Source: CAZNMF01 sp035547155
GTDB taxonomy: Bacteria > Acidobacteriota > Vicinamibacteria > Vicinamibacterales > SCN-69-37
NCBI GenBank assembly: GCA_035547155.1
Contig: DASZVJ010000266.1
Location: 1 to 7,317, forward strand
Length of the DNA: 7,317 bases
Direction: 5' to 3'
Shown: positions 1-6,645 of the stretch, piece after piece
Layout: the number at the start of each line of letters is the position of its first letter
Position numbering within the stretch: position 1 is the first letter of the stretch
Position numbers and translations under genes: made by a program
Notes under the pieces: model-generated
What the model saw: the letters and a program-made list of their open reading frames with translations, nothing else
Databases searched by the model: none
What the model was told of the DNA's origin: nothing

Positions 1-883
1 CGCGCAGCGCGAAGTCGCAGAGCGTGATCTCGTCGGCGTCGAGGCCGTCGAGGATCGTGTCGAGCAGGACCGCGCCGGCCGGCGCGAGATCGGCGCGCTT
101 CGGATCGAGCGCGGGCAGCTTCAACCGCTGCTGCAGCGTCAACGATGTCAGCCGTTTGCGCAGCCGCCGCAGCGCCTTCGTGCTGACGCGTACTTGCCGC
201 AGATCCTCGCCCGTCGCGTGGCCCGTCACCATCGCGCCGAGCGATTGGATCGTGCCCGACGTGCCGATCACGCGATCGATCCGCCGCTTCGAGAGCTGCT
301 CGAGGTAGTCGCCAATCTCGCCGTTGATACGCCGGACCATGCGGCGCTCGTCGCGCCGCGACAGCGGATCGGACTGGCCGAACTTCTCGGTGAGCCGGAT
401 GACGCCGAGCTTAAAGCTCTTGCCGGCGATCATCCGCTCCGACGTGCCGAGCGTGATCTCCGTGCTGCCGCCGCCGATGTCGACGACGATCGATGGGCGC
501 TTGCCGAGCTGGATGGCGTAGGCGGCCGCCAGATGGATGAGCCGCGCTTCCTCGGTGCCCGAGATGACGCGCACGCGCAGCCCGAGCTGGCGCTGCACGG
601 TCGCGACGAAATCAGCGCCGTTCTCGGCCTCGCGCACGGCGCTCGTGGCCGCGGCCACGATTTCGTCGACGCCCTGCGCCTCGGCGATCCGGACGAATTT
701 TGATAGCGTGGTGACGGCGGCCGCCATGCTGCTGTCGGCGAGCCGGCGGCCGTCGAGGCCGCCCATGCCGAGGCGCACCATGTCTTTCTCGCGGTCGATC
801 ACCTCGAACGAGAGATCCGGCCGGATCCGGCAGACCATCATGTGGAGCGAGTTCGTGCCGATGTCGATCGCGGCGATGCGCAT
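1..883 (-). CDS. ppx: Ppx/GppA-family exopolyphosphatase / pppGpp phosphatase (C-terminus beyond left edge)
   Basis: The first 294 codons are visible, open to the window edge. The family hydrolyses terminal phosphate from polyphosphate (Ppx) or pppGpp (GppA) in the cytoplasm; sequence alone does not separate the two. The actin-like ATPase fold is clear. MRIAAIDIGTNS at 1-12 is the phosphate-1 loop, ATSAVREA is at 80-86 and following, and SGTEEAR at 108-114 carries the conserved catalytic-region Glu. DIGGGSTE at 135-142 is the second phosphate loop and GTSGTIQS is at 207-214. ITLCDFALR at 286-294 resembles the motif near the end of the short two-domain form (about 300-320 aa), so probably only a few residues are missing unless an HD domain follows. 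ATG at 883-881 was chosen because DIGTNS follows at the usual distance. It is divergent from the CHAD gene with 30 bp between starts, and no clear ribosome binding site is seen. CHAD proteins often neighbour polyphosphate enzymes, which favours a polyphosphate role. Confidence 0.93.
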   Translation of the reverse strand, partial: MRIAAIDIGTNSLHMMVCRIRPDLSFEVIDREKDMVRLGMGGLDGRRLADSSMAAAVTTLSKFVRIAEAQGVDEIVAAATSAVREAENGADFVATVQRQLGLRVRVISGTEEARLIHLAAAYAIQLGKRPSIVVDIGGGSTEITLGTSERMIAGKSFKLGVIRLTEKFGQSDPLSRRDERRMVRRINGEIGDYLEQLSKRRIDRVIGTSGTIQSLGAMVTGHATGEDLRQVRVSTKALRRLRKRLTSLTLQQRLKLPALDPKRADLAPAGAVLLDTILDGLDADEITLCDFALR

Positions 884-903
884 GAGCGTCGCGCCCGCCG
901 AGC

Positions 904-908
904 GAGGG
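904..908 (+). promoter_or_regulatory. Ribosome binding site of the CHAD gene
   Basis: GAGGG lies 5 nt before ATG 914. It decides between this start and the longer frame beginning at 842. Confidence 0.6.
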
Positions 909-913
909 CGCTG

Positions 914-1855
914 ATGGCGGATGCTACCACGCCGGTCGGTGCCGGTCTGTCACGCGTCGCGGCCGATCAACGCGCGCGTCTCGTCGACGCGTGGCCCGAC
1001 GCCGTGCGCGGCAACGCCGAGGCCCTGCGCCGCGTGCGCATCGCCACCCGCCGCCTCCGCGTCATCGCCGACATCGTCCGCCGGGCGGACGCGGTGCGTC
1101 ATCCGCGGCGGCTGCTGCGCGATCTGCGGCGGATTGGACGCACGTTCGGACCGGCGAGAGATCTGCTGATCGCGCGCGAGGATCTGACGGCCGCTGCGCG
1201 CGGGCATCGCTGGACCGTCGAGCAGACGCGCGGGCTCGGCGTGTGGATCGACCGCCGCATCGCGCGCGAGACGCGAGCGATGCGCAAGGCTGCGCGTGAC
1301 GTGGACCTCGACGAGATTGGCGATCGCGTGTCGGCCGCGGCCGAGGACATCGCGGCAGCCGGTCACGATCGGCTCTGGCGCGATCGTCTCGCCGCGGCGA
1401 TGCTGCGTCGCGCGGCTCGCGTCACTGCGGCGCGCCGGTACTGCGGCGCGCTCTACGAGCCCGAGCGCCTGCATGCGCTGCGCATCGCGATCAAGAAGCT
1501 GCGCTATCTCGCCGAGATCGCCCAGGACGTCGCCGGCGTGGAGACGCCCTGGCTGACGTCGCTCGTGCGCGAGCAGCGCCGCTACGGACGGCTGCACGAT
1601 CGCCAGGTGCTCGTCATGGAAGCGCGCGCGCTGGCTGCGACGCTGACGGGCGAGCGCGCGGCCCGAATCGAGCGGCTCATCGCGGTCCTCGATCGCGACT
1701 GCCGCCGCTGGCACGCCGCGGCGATTGCGTCGCTCGGCGTCGTGGACGCCGCCGTCGCGAGCGCCCGTGCGACGGCCGCGACGCTCGTGCGCGCGTCACG
1801 TCCGGCGCGCGCGAATCTCCCGTCAGCGGCGCTTCGCCGCCATCACGTCAATTAG
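914..1855 (+). CDS. CHAD-domain protein (probable polyphosphate-binding)
   Basis: A 313-residue, strongly basic, almost wholly helical protein with the two-repeat CHAD (conserved histidine alpha-helical domain) pattern. The first repeat has RIATRRLR at 42-49 and FGPARDLL at 78-85. The second has LHALRIAIKKLRYLAE at 186-201 and YGRLHDRQVLV at 224-234. CHAD domains bind polyphosphate through conserved His, Arg and Lys residues, and some localise to polyphosphate granules; no enzymatic motif is visible here. In the first repeat the usual His three residues before the RxATRRLR core is Arg39, while His187 in the second repeat is kept. ATG at 914 was chosen because GAGGG at 904-908 sits 5 nt upstream. 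The open frame continues upstream to 842, but that part lies over the ppx start on the other strand and has no CHAD similarity. sixA begins 4 bp after the stop, so the two are probably co-transcribed. The family call is firm; the ligand is inferred. Confidence 0.9.
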   Translation: MADATTPVGAGLSRVAADQRARLVDAWPDAVRGNAEALRRVRIATRRLRVIADIVRRADAVRHPRRLLRDLRRIGRTFGPARDLLIAREDLTAAARGHRWTVEQTRGLGVWIDRRIARETRAMRKAARDVDLDEIGDRVSAAAEDIAAAGHDRLWRDRLAAAMLRRAARVTAARRYCGALYEPERLHALRIAIKKLRYLAEIAQDVAGVETPWLTSLVREQRRYGRLHDRQVLVMEARALAATLTGERAARIERLIAVLDRDCRRWHAAAIASLGVVDAAVASARATAATLVRASRPARANLPSAALRRHHVN

Positions 1856-1859
1856 CGTC

Positions 1860-2363
1860 ATGGCCGCACGCGCGCATCGTGTGTATCTCGTGCGCCACGC
1901 GATCGCCGGCGAGCGCGGACCGCAGTGGCCGAACGACGAAGAGCGTCCGATCACGAAGGACGGTGCGTTGCGGATGCGCGAGATCGTCAAAGGCTTCAGG
2001 CGCCTCGACGAGTCGATCGAGCTGATTCTGACGAGCCCGCTCGTGCGCGCGCGACAGACGGCCCACGTCCTCGCAGCGGGACTGTCACCGGCGCCGCCTG
2101 TCAAAGCGTTCGCCGCGCTCGCGCCGGGCGGGACACCGCCGCAGATCGCAGCGGCGCTGGGCGCGCTGCGCACCCGCGCCGAAGGAATCGGGCTCGTCGG
2201 TCATGAACCCGGCCTCGGCCTGCTCGCTGCGTGGCTCATCAGCGCACGCACACCGCCGCCATTCAAGAAGGGCGGCATCTGCCGCATCGATCTCGACGAT
2301 TGGCCGCCAGCGCGAAATGGACGATTGATCTGGCTCGCGACGCCGAAAATGTTGCGGAGATAG
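1860..2363 (+). CDS. sixA: SixA-type phosphohistidine phosphatase
   Basis: A 167-aa histidine-phosphatase-superfamily protein of the size typical for SixA (about 160 aa). YLVRHAIAGERG at 9-20 holds the RHA signature, with His13 the expected phospho-accepting nucleophile. ILTSPLVRARQTA at 56-68 supplies the conserved phosphate-pocket Arg, and LVGHEPGL at 112-119 holds the second catalytic His115. FKKGGICRIDLD at 135-146 is a C-terminal motif characteristic of SixA-like proteins. The family removes phosphate from histidine; the E. coli enzyme acts on phosphotransfer proteins such as ArcB HPt and the nitrogen-PTS protein NPr. The target here is unknown. ATG 1860 was chosen because the RHA motif starts nine residues later; the 45 upstream in-frame residues lie in the CHAD coding region. 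The gene begins 4 bp after the CHAD stop, indicating translational coupling or at least one operon. It converges on glgC across the hairpin repeats. Confidence 0.92.
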   Translation: MAARAHRVYLVRHAIAGERGPQWPNDEERPITKDGALRMREIVKGFRRLDESIELILTSPLVRARQTAHVLAAGLSPAPPVKAFAALAPGGTPPQIAAALGALRTRAEGIGLVGHEPGLGLLAAWLISARTPPPFKKGGICRIDLDDWPPARNGRLIWLATPKMLRR

Positions 2364-2370
2364 TGGGCCG

Positions 2371-2432
2371 GGGCGGCCACAAGGGCCGCCCCTACAGCAG
2401 ACACATCGTAGGGGCCGCCCTTGTGGCGGCCC
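2371..2432. repeat. Inverted pair of GTAG-headed hairpin repeats (REP/REPIN-like), copies A and B
   Basis: Copy A (2371-2395) consists of arm GGGCGGCC, loop ACAAG, arm GGCCGCCC, then CTAC. Copy B (2408-2432) is the opposite orientation: GTAG, arm GGGCCGCC, loop CTTGT, arm GGCGGCCC. Each 8-bp stem is perfect, and the two copies differ by a swapped base pair at the fifth stem position. The CTAC and GTAG ends face each other across 12 nt (2396-2407). A GTAG foot beside a GC-rich imperfect palindrome, with copies in inverted pairs, is the known design of bacterial REP elements mobilised by RAYT (TnpA-REP) transposases. No RAYT gene is in the window. Lying between convergent sixA and glgC, the hairpins could also end transcription, though no T-tract follows. 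Confidence 0.85.
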
Positions 2433-2448
2433 GGGGGCCTCGGTCTGC

Positions 2449-2545
2449 GGGCCGCCACGGGGGCCGCCCCTACAGGTGTCGTCGCCAGCAGTCAGCGTCG
2501 GGTGTGATCCATAGCCGACGTAGGGGCGGCCCCCTGTGGCGGCCC
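2449..2545. repeat. Second inverted pair of GTAG-headed hairpin repeats, copies C and D
   Basis: Copy C (2449-2473) reads GGGCCGCC, loop ACGGG, GGCCGCCC, CTAC. Copy D (2520-2545) reads GTAG, GGGCGGCC, 6-nt loop, GGCGGCCC. Both stems pair at 7 of 8 positions; the mismatch is at stem position five, C against C in copy C and G against G in copy D. The ends again face inward, but 46 nt (2474-2519) separate them. Copy D ends 4 bp beyond the glgC stop codon, so it would be the first structure in the glgC 3' untranslated region. Confidence 0.8.
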
Positions 2546-2549
2546 TCGT

Positions 2550-3803
<1,254 letters not shown>

Positions 3804-3809
3804 GGCGTC

Positions 3810-3815
3810 ATTGTA
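3810..3815 (-). promoter_or_regulatory. Candidate -10 box of glgC (leaderless start)
   Basis: On the minus strand TACAAT is followed by six bases (GACGCC) and the GTG at 3803. That spacing puts the transcription start at or next to the start codon, consistent with the missing ribosome binding site. No convincing -35 element is seen. Confidence 0.45.
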
Positions 3816-3841
3816 CTGCCGGGCTGCGGACGCCACGTGAA

Positions 3842-3857
3842 CTGCACCATCGTGCAG
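3842..3857. other. Perfect 6-bp dyad upstream of glgC
   Basis: CTGCAC, spacer CATC, GTGCAG: a perfect inverted repeat about 40-55 bp upstream of the glgC start used here. A wider dyad, AGCCGTC (3871-3877) with GACGGCT (3898-3904), lies further out. Either could be an operator. Short GC-rich palindromes also occur by chance, so the role is unproven. Apart from these, the glgC-to-small-gene gap (3804-3987) shows nothing recognisable. Confidence 0.3.
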
Positions 3858-3974
3858 CAGCGCGTCCGCGAGCCGTCACCGTAAGCCACAGCGAACAGAC
3901 GGCTTGCAGATGTCACAGAGAGTTTACATGCGCGAGGCGCGAGGCGCGGTATGTACTGGGCGCGCAATGAAGAC

Positions 3975-3979
3975 GGAGG
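3975..3979 (+). promoter_or_regulatory. Strong ribosome binding site of the 64-aa gene
   Basis: GGAGG sits 8 nt before ATG 3988 and favours that start over the in-frame ATGs at 3904 and 3967. It is the best Shine-Dalgarno sequence in the window. Confidence 0.65.
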
Positions 3980-3987
3980 AACGGTTC

Positions 3988-4182
3988 ATGGTCACCCTCG
4001 AACGCAACCACGACGGACACACCCGGCGCGTCGTCATCACGAAAGGGGCGGTGGGATGGGAGGTCCGCGAGGAGCGTGACAGCCGCGTCGTGCGGCAGAT
4101 CACCTATCGCGACTGGCATCGCGTCGAGCGCGTGATGCAGGCGTTCGAGCTGGAGCAGGCGGCTTACTCGACGAACCGGTAG
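3988..4182 (+). CDS. Small uncharacterised protein, 64 aa
   Basis: Not recognised as a named family. The protein is soluble-looking and highly charged, with no signal peptide, membrane segment or cysteine. Residues 13-40 (RRVVITKGAVGWEVREERDS, then RVVRQITY) read as a few short beta strands, followed by RDWHRVERVMQAFELEQAA at 41-59, probably one amphipathic helix. A compact strand-strand-helix fold is a guess. Coding is supported by the GGAGG site with ideal spacing and by an ordinary residue mix rather than the Arg/Ala/Pro-rich shadow translation typical of this DNA. The ATG at 3967 would give 71 aa. The last 19 bp overlap the 3' end of the response regulator gene on the other strand, so its transcript is antisense to that mRNA's tail. 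No function is proposed. Confidence 0.7.
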   Translation: MVTLERNHDGHTRRVVITKGAVGWEVREERDSRVVRQITYRDWHRVERVMQAFELEQAAYSTNR

Positions 4183-4868
4183 CCGAGGCCGACGACGGTC
4201 TCGATTTGGGCGCCGGCGGTGCCGAGCTTCGACCGCAGACGGCCGACGTGCACGTCGACCGATCGCGTCTCGATCGACTGGTCGTATCCCCACACGCGCT
4301 CCAGCAGGCGATCGCGCGAGAGCACGCGGTTGCGGTTCTCCACCAGGCAGCGGAGCAGATCGAACTCGCGTCGCGTGAGCCGCACGGGCGCGCCGTCGAC
4401 GGTGACGATGACGGCGTCGAAATCCGCCGCCAGATGGCGGCCGCGATAGATCGCCACGCCGCCTGATTTGGCAGCCGTGCGGCGGCGCAGCACCGCACGC
4501 ACGCGCGCCGCGAGCTCGCGCAGGCTGAACGGCTTGGTGATGTAGTCGTCGGCGCCGAGATCGAGGCCGGACACGCGATCGGACTCGCCGGTTCGTGCCG
4601 TCAGCATGATGATCGGCAGTTGCGCCGTCGTCGGCCGCGCGCGCAGCAGGCGGCAGACCTCGGTGCCGTCCACCGCCGGCAGGTTCAGATCCAGGATCAG
4701 CAGATCGGGCGGCGCATCGCGTACGGCTTGCAACGCGGCGTCGCCGCTCGTGACGACGTCGACGCGGGCGTCGCCCGTCCGTTCCAGGGTGTGCTTGATG
4801 AGCGTGGCGATGTCGGGCTCGTCGTCGACGACCAGGACGCGCGGTGGTGCGGCAGCGGTGGCATTCAC
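4164..4868 (-). CDS. OmpR/PhoB-family response regulator
   Basis: A 234-aa two-domain transcription regulator. The receiver domain spans about 9-127: acidic pocket Asp15/Asp16 in VLVVDDEPD, phospho-acceptor Asp60 in LLILDLNLP, Thr90 in IIMLTAR and Lys112 in DDYITKPFS. The winged-helix DNA-binding domain follows (about 137-233): VRLTRREFDLLRCLVENRNRV, DRLLERVWGYD, and a recognition helix region TRSVDVHVGRLRSKL at 201-215, ending with VVGLGYRFVE. These features place it in the OmpR/PhoB class. The divergent DUF47-PiT operon and the 11-bp repeats in the shared intergenic region suggest a PhoB-like role in phosphate control, but sequence alone does not prove that, so no symbol is given. GTG 4868 was chosen; TACGCT-N6 precedes it and no ribosome binding site is visible. 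No sensor kinase lies in the window, whereas phoB-type regulators are usually followed by phoR. Downstream it overlaps the convergent 64-aa gene. Confidence 0.95.
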   Translation of the reverse strand: MNATAAAPPRVLVVDDEPDIATLIKHTLERTGDARVDVVTSGDAALQAVRDAPPDLLILDLNLPAVDGTEVCRLLRARPTTAQLPIIMLTARTGESDRVSGLDLGADDYITKPFSLRELAARVRAVLRRRTAAKSGGVAIYRGRHLAADFDAVIVTVDGAPVRLTRREFDLLRCLVENRNRVLSRDRLLERVWGYDQSIETRSVDVHVGRLRSKLGTAGAQIETVVGLGYRFVE

Positions 4869-4874
4869 GGAGCC

Positions 4875-4880
4875 AGCGTA
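4875..4880 (-). promoter_or_regulatory. Weak candidate -10 (TAnnnT) of the response regulator gene
   Basis: TACGCT on the minus strand, then six bases (GGCTCC), then GTG 4868. It matches the TAnnnT core only, but has the same spacing as at glgC. Confidence 0.25.
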
Positions 4881-4899
4881 TGGAGGCCGCGTTTCCCGC

Positions 4900-4956
4900 C
4901 CGTGACGCGGCCGTTAAATGTCCGTTACGGTCCTCCGTTACATTGACGTTACAATC
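4900..4956 (+). promoter_or_regulatory. 11-bp direct repeat array, candidate PhoB-type operator
   Basis: Five 11-nt units run in one direction: CCGTGACGCGG (4900), CCGTTAAATGT (4911), CCGTTACGGTC (4922), two extra bases CT, CCGTTACATTG (4935), ACGTTACAATC (4946). The GTTA/GTGA cores start at 4902, 4913, 4924, 4937 and 4948, so the spacings are 11, 11, 13 and 11. Tandem half-sites repeating every 11 bp are how OmpR/PhoB-family dimers bind (the E. coli Pho box and Bacillus PhoP sites both have this period). The array lies between the divergent response regulator and DUF47-PiT genes, close to both starts. Binding by the neighbouring regulator is inferred. Confidence 0.65.
4950..4955 (+). promoter_or_regulatory. 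Candidate -10 box of the DUF47-pit operon (leaderless start)
   Basis: TACAAT is followed by seven bases and GTG 4963, placing transcription initiation at the start codon; no ribosome binding site is present. An alternative -10, TACATT at 4939-4944, lies 10 bp after the 18-bp site 4911-4928, the spacing usual for Pho-type promoters. Confidence 0.45.
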
Positions 4957-4962
4957 TTCCGC

Positions 4963-5586
4963 GTGGCCTTCAGCATCCGGCTGTTTCCGAAGGACGAGCA
5001 GTTCTTCGACCTCTACAACAAGATGGCGGACGAAATTCGGGCGGCCGCGGGCCTGCTCGAGCAGCTGCTCGCCGCCGATCCGCCCGACATCAGCAAGGTC
5101 GATCCCATCAAGGACGCCGAGCACCGCTGCGACGCGCTGACGCACGACACGATTCAGCGGCTGCACCGCACGTTCGTCACGCCGTTCGACCGCGAGGATC
5201 TCTACGCGCTGGCGACGAGCCTCGACAACGTCATGGACGCGATCGATCACGCGGCGCAGCTCGTGCGGCTCTATCGCATCGAGCACATCCGTCCGGGCAC
5301 GCGCGAGCTCGCGCACACGGTCACGGCGTCGGCCGACCGGCTGCACCTCGCGCTGCAGGCGCTCGCGAGCAAGAAGCCGGTGCACCCGCACGCGGTCGAG
5401 ATCAACCGGCTCGAGAACGAAGCGGATCGCGTCTATCAGGAGGCGGTCCGCACGCTCTTCGACACCGAGAAGGATCCGATCATGATCATCAAGTGGAAGG
5501 AGTTCTACGACATGCTCGAGGTGATCACGGACTGTTGCGAGGACGTCGCGAACGTCATCGAAGGCGTCGTCGTCAAGCACGGGTAA
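4963..5586 (+). CDS. DUF47/PhoU-like protein, partner of PiT phosphate permease
   Basis: A 207-aa all-helical cytoplasmic protein, the usual DUF47 length (about 205-215 aa). The family resembles PhoU, and its genes are commonly next to pit genes, where the protein is thought to regulate or assist phosphate transport. Its biochemical action is not settled. Visible hallmarks are FSIRLFPKDEQFFDLY at 3-18 (typical N-terminus), VTPFDREDLYALATSLDNVMDAID at 72-95 with its acidic cluster, NRLENEADRVYQEAV at 148-162 with a PhoU-like E-x-x-x-D metal-binding pattern, and FYDMLEVITDCCEDVANVIE at 181-200. GTG 4963 was chosen because the family N-terminus begins there. An ATG at 4918 would add 15 residues translated from the 11-bp repeat array, which look unlike the family. 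pit begins 9 bp after the stop, giving a two-gene operon probably driven from the array upstream. Confidence 0.92.
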   Translation: MAFSIRLFPKDEQFFDLYNKMADEIRAAAGLLEQLLAADPPDISKVDPIKDAEHRCDALTHDTIQRLHRTFVTPFDREDLYALATSLDNVMDAIDHAAQLVRLYRIEHIRPGTRELAHTVTASADRLHLALQALASKKPVHPHAVEINRLENEADRVYQEAVRTLFDTEKDPIMIIKWKEFYDMLEVITDCCEDVANVIEGVVVKHG

Positions 5587-5595
5587 GGATCGCCA

Positions 5596-6600
5596 GTGAC
5601 ACTGCCGTTTCCGCTGCTCAGCACCATCGGCCTCATCATCTTCGTCGCGCTCGTTTTCGACTACATCAACGGATTTCACGACGCCGCCAACTCGATTGCG
5701 ACGGTGGTGTCGACGCGCGTGCTGTCGCCGGGCATCGCGGTCGTGTGGGCGGCGTTCTTCAACTTCGCCGCCGCGGCCGTCGTCGGCACCGCCGTCGCGA
5801 CCACGGTCGGGAAGGGGATGATCGAGCTGTCCGCGGTGACGTACTCCGTCATTCTCGCGGGGCTGATCGGCGCGATCTCGTGGAACCTGATCACGTGGTA
5901 CTTCGCGCTGCCGACGAGCTCGTCGCACGCGTTGTTCGGCGGCTACGCGGGCGCGGCTGTCGCCAAGGCCGGCTTCAGCGCGATCATCGTCTCCGGCTGG
6001 ACCAAGACGCTCATCTTCATCGTCGTCGCGCCGCTCATCGGATTGACGGTCGGGCTGCTGCTGATGCTCGCGATTCTGTGGATCTTCCATGACACGCCGC
6101 CGGCGCGCGTCGATGGCTGGTTTCGCCGGCTGCAGCTCCTGTCAGCCGCGTGCTACAGCCTGATGCACGGCGCCAACGACGCGCAGAAGACGATGGGGAT
6201 CATCAGCGGCGCGCTGTTCACCGGCGGCTACATCACGACGTTCCACGTGCCGTTCTGGGCCGAGTTCCTGTCGTACACGGCGATCAGCTTCGGCACGCTC
6301 AGCGGCGGCTGGCGGATCATCAAGACGATGGGATCGAAGATCACGAAGCTGCAGCCGGTCGGCGGCTTCGCCGCGGAGACCGGCGCGGCGGTCGCGATTC
6401 TGACGGCGACGTCGCTCGGCGTCGGCATCAGCACCACGCACACGATCACCGGCGCGATCGTCGGCGTCGGCGCGACGAAGCGCTTGAGCGCCGTCCGCTG
6501 GGGCGTCGCCGGTCAAATCATCTGGGCGTGGATCCTCACGATCCCCGCGTCAGCGACGCTCGGGGCGCTGTCGTACATGGCCGTGAAGTTCGTGAAATAG
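5596..6600 (+). CDS. pit: PiT-family inorganic phosphate permease
   Basis: A 334-aa inner-membrane transporter, the short bacterial PiT form (about 330-340 aa), moving inorganic phosphate or its metal complex with a cation. The two family signature repeats are present: FDYINGFHDAANSIATVVSTRVL at 21-43 and LMHGANDAQKTMGIIS at 189-204. Re-entrant segments LPTSSSHALFGGYAGA (105-120) and GISTTHTITGAIVGVG (277-292) form the inverted-repeat core. Hydrophobic stretches around 7-22, 45-70, 83-103, 137-164, 222-240, 262-280 and 303-330 account for the membrane helices. GTG 5596 is preceded by AAGGA (5585-5589), which overlaps the stop of the DUF47 gene. The gene is downstream of the DUF47 gene in the same operon. 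Its stop codon TAG is also part of a 14-nt match to the hairpin repeat. No key residue appears to be missing. Confidence 0.96.
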   Translation: MTLPFPLLSTIGLIIFVALVFDYINGFHDAANSIATVVSTRVLSPGIAVVWAAFFNFAAAAVVGTAVATTVGKGMIELSAVTYSVILAGLIGAISWNLITWYFALPTSSSHALFGGYAGAAVAKAGFSAIIVSGWTKTLIFIVVAPLIGLTVGLLLMLAILWIFHDTPPARVDGWFRRLQLLSAACYSLMHGANDAQKTMGIISGALFTGGYITTFHVPFWAEFLSYTAISFGTLSGGWRIIKTMGSKITKLQPVGGFAAETGAAVAILTATSLGVGISTTHTITGAIVGVGATKRLSAVRWGVAGQIIWAWILTIPASATLGALSYMAVKFVK

Positions 6601-6611
6601 GGGCCGCCCTT
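6598..6611 (+). repeat. Remnant of the GTAG-headed hairpin repeat at the pit stop
   Basis: TAGGGGCCGCCCTT is identical to 2409-2422 (head, first arm and start of loop of copy B). The second arm is absent: ACGATGACC follows instead. The TAG is the pit stop codon. Confidence 0.55.
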
Positions 6612-6645
6612 ACGATGACCGCTCGCGCGTCACCGCCTCCAAGCC

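Noticed and set aside
842..913. N-terminal extension of the CHAD gene to an ATG at 842
   Set aside because: It would overlap the ppx start region on the other strand and adds an Arg-rich stretch with no CHAD similarity. The site at 904-908 supports ATG 914.
1725..1859. N-terminal extension of sixA
   Set aside because: The extra 45 residues come from the CHAD coding region out of frame; the RHA motif follows ATG 1860 at the normal distance.
2371..2545. Possible CRISPR array
   Set aside because: The four repeats alternate orientation and the gaps are 12, 16 and 46 nt, unlike direct repeats with uniform spacers. No cas gene is present.
3904..3929. sigma-70 promoter (TTGCAG and TTACAT) before the 64-aa gene
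   Set aside because: The spacing of 14 nt is too short and the match is partial, so it is not supportable as a promoter.
4918..4962. ATG 4918 as start of the DUF47 gene
   Set aside because: The added residues encode the 11-bp repeat array and do not resemble family N-termini. GTG 4963 gives the usual length and start.
3913..6090. A 725-codon open frame on the minus strand
   Set aside because: It runs through the response regulator, DUF47 and pit genes in other frames. The translation is Arg/Asp/His-rich low complexity, typical of antisense frames in high-GC DNA.
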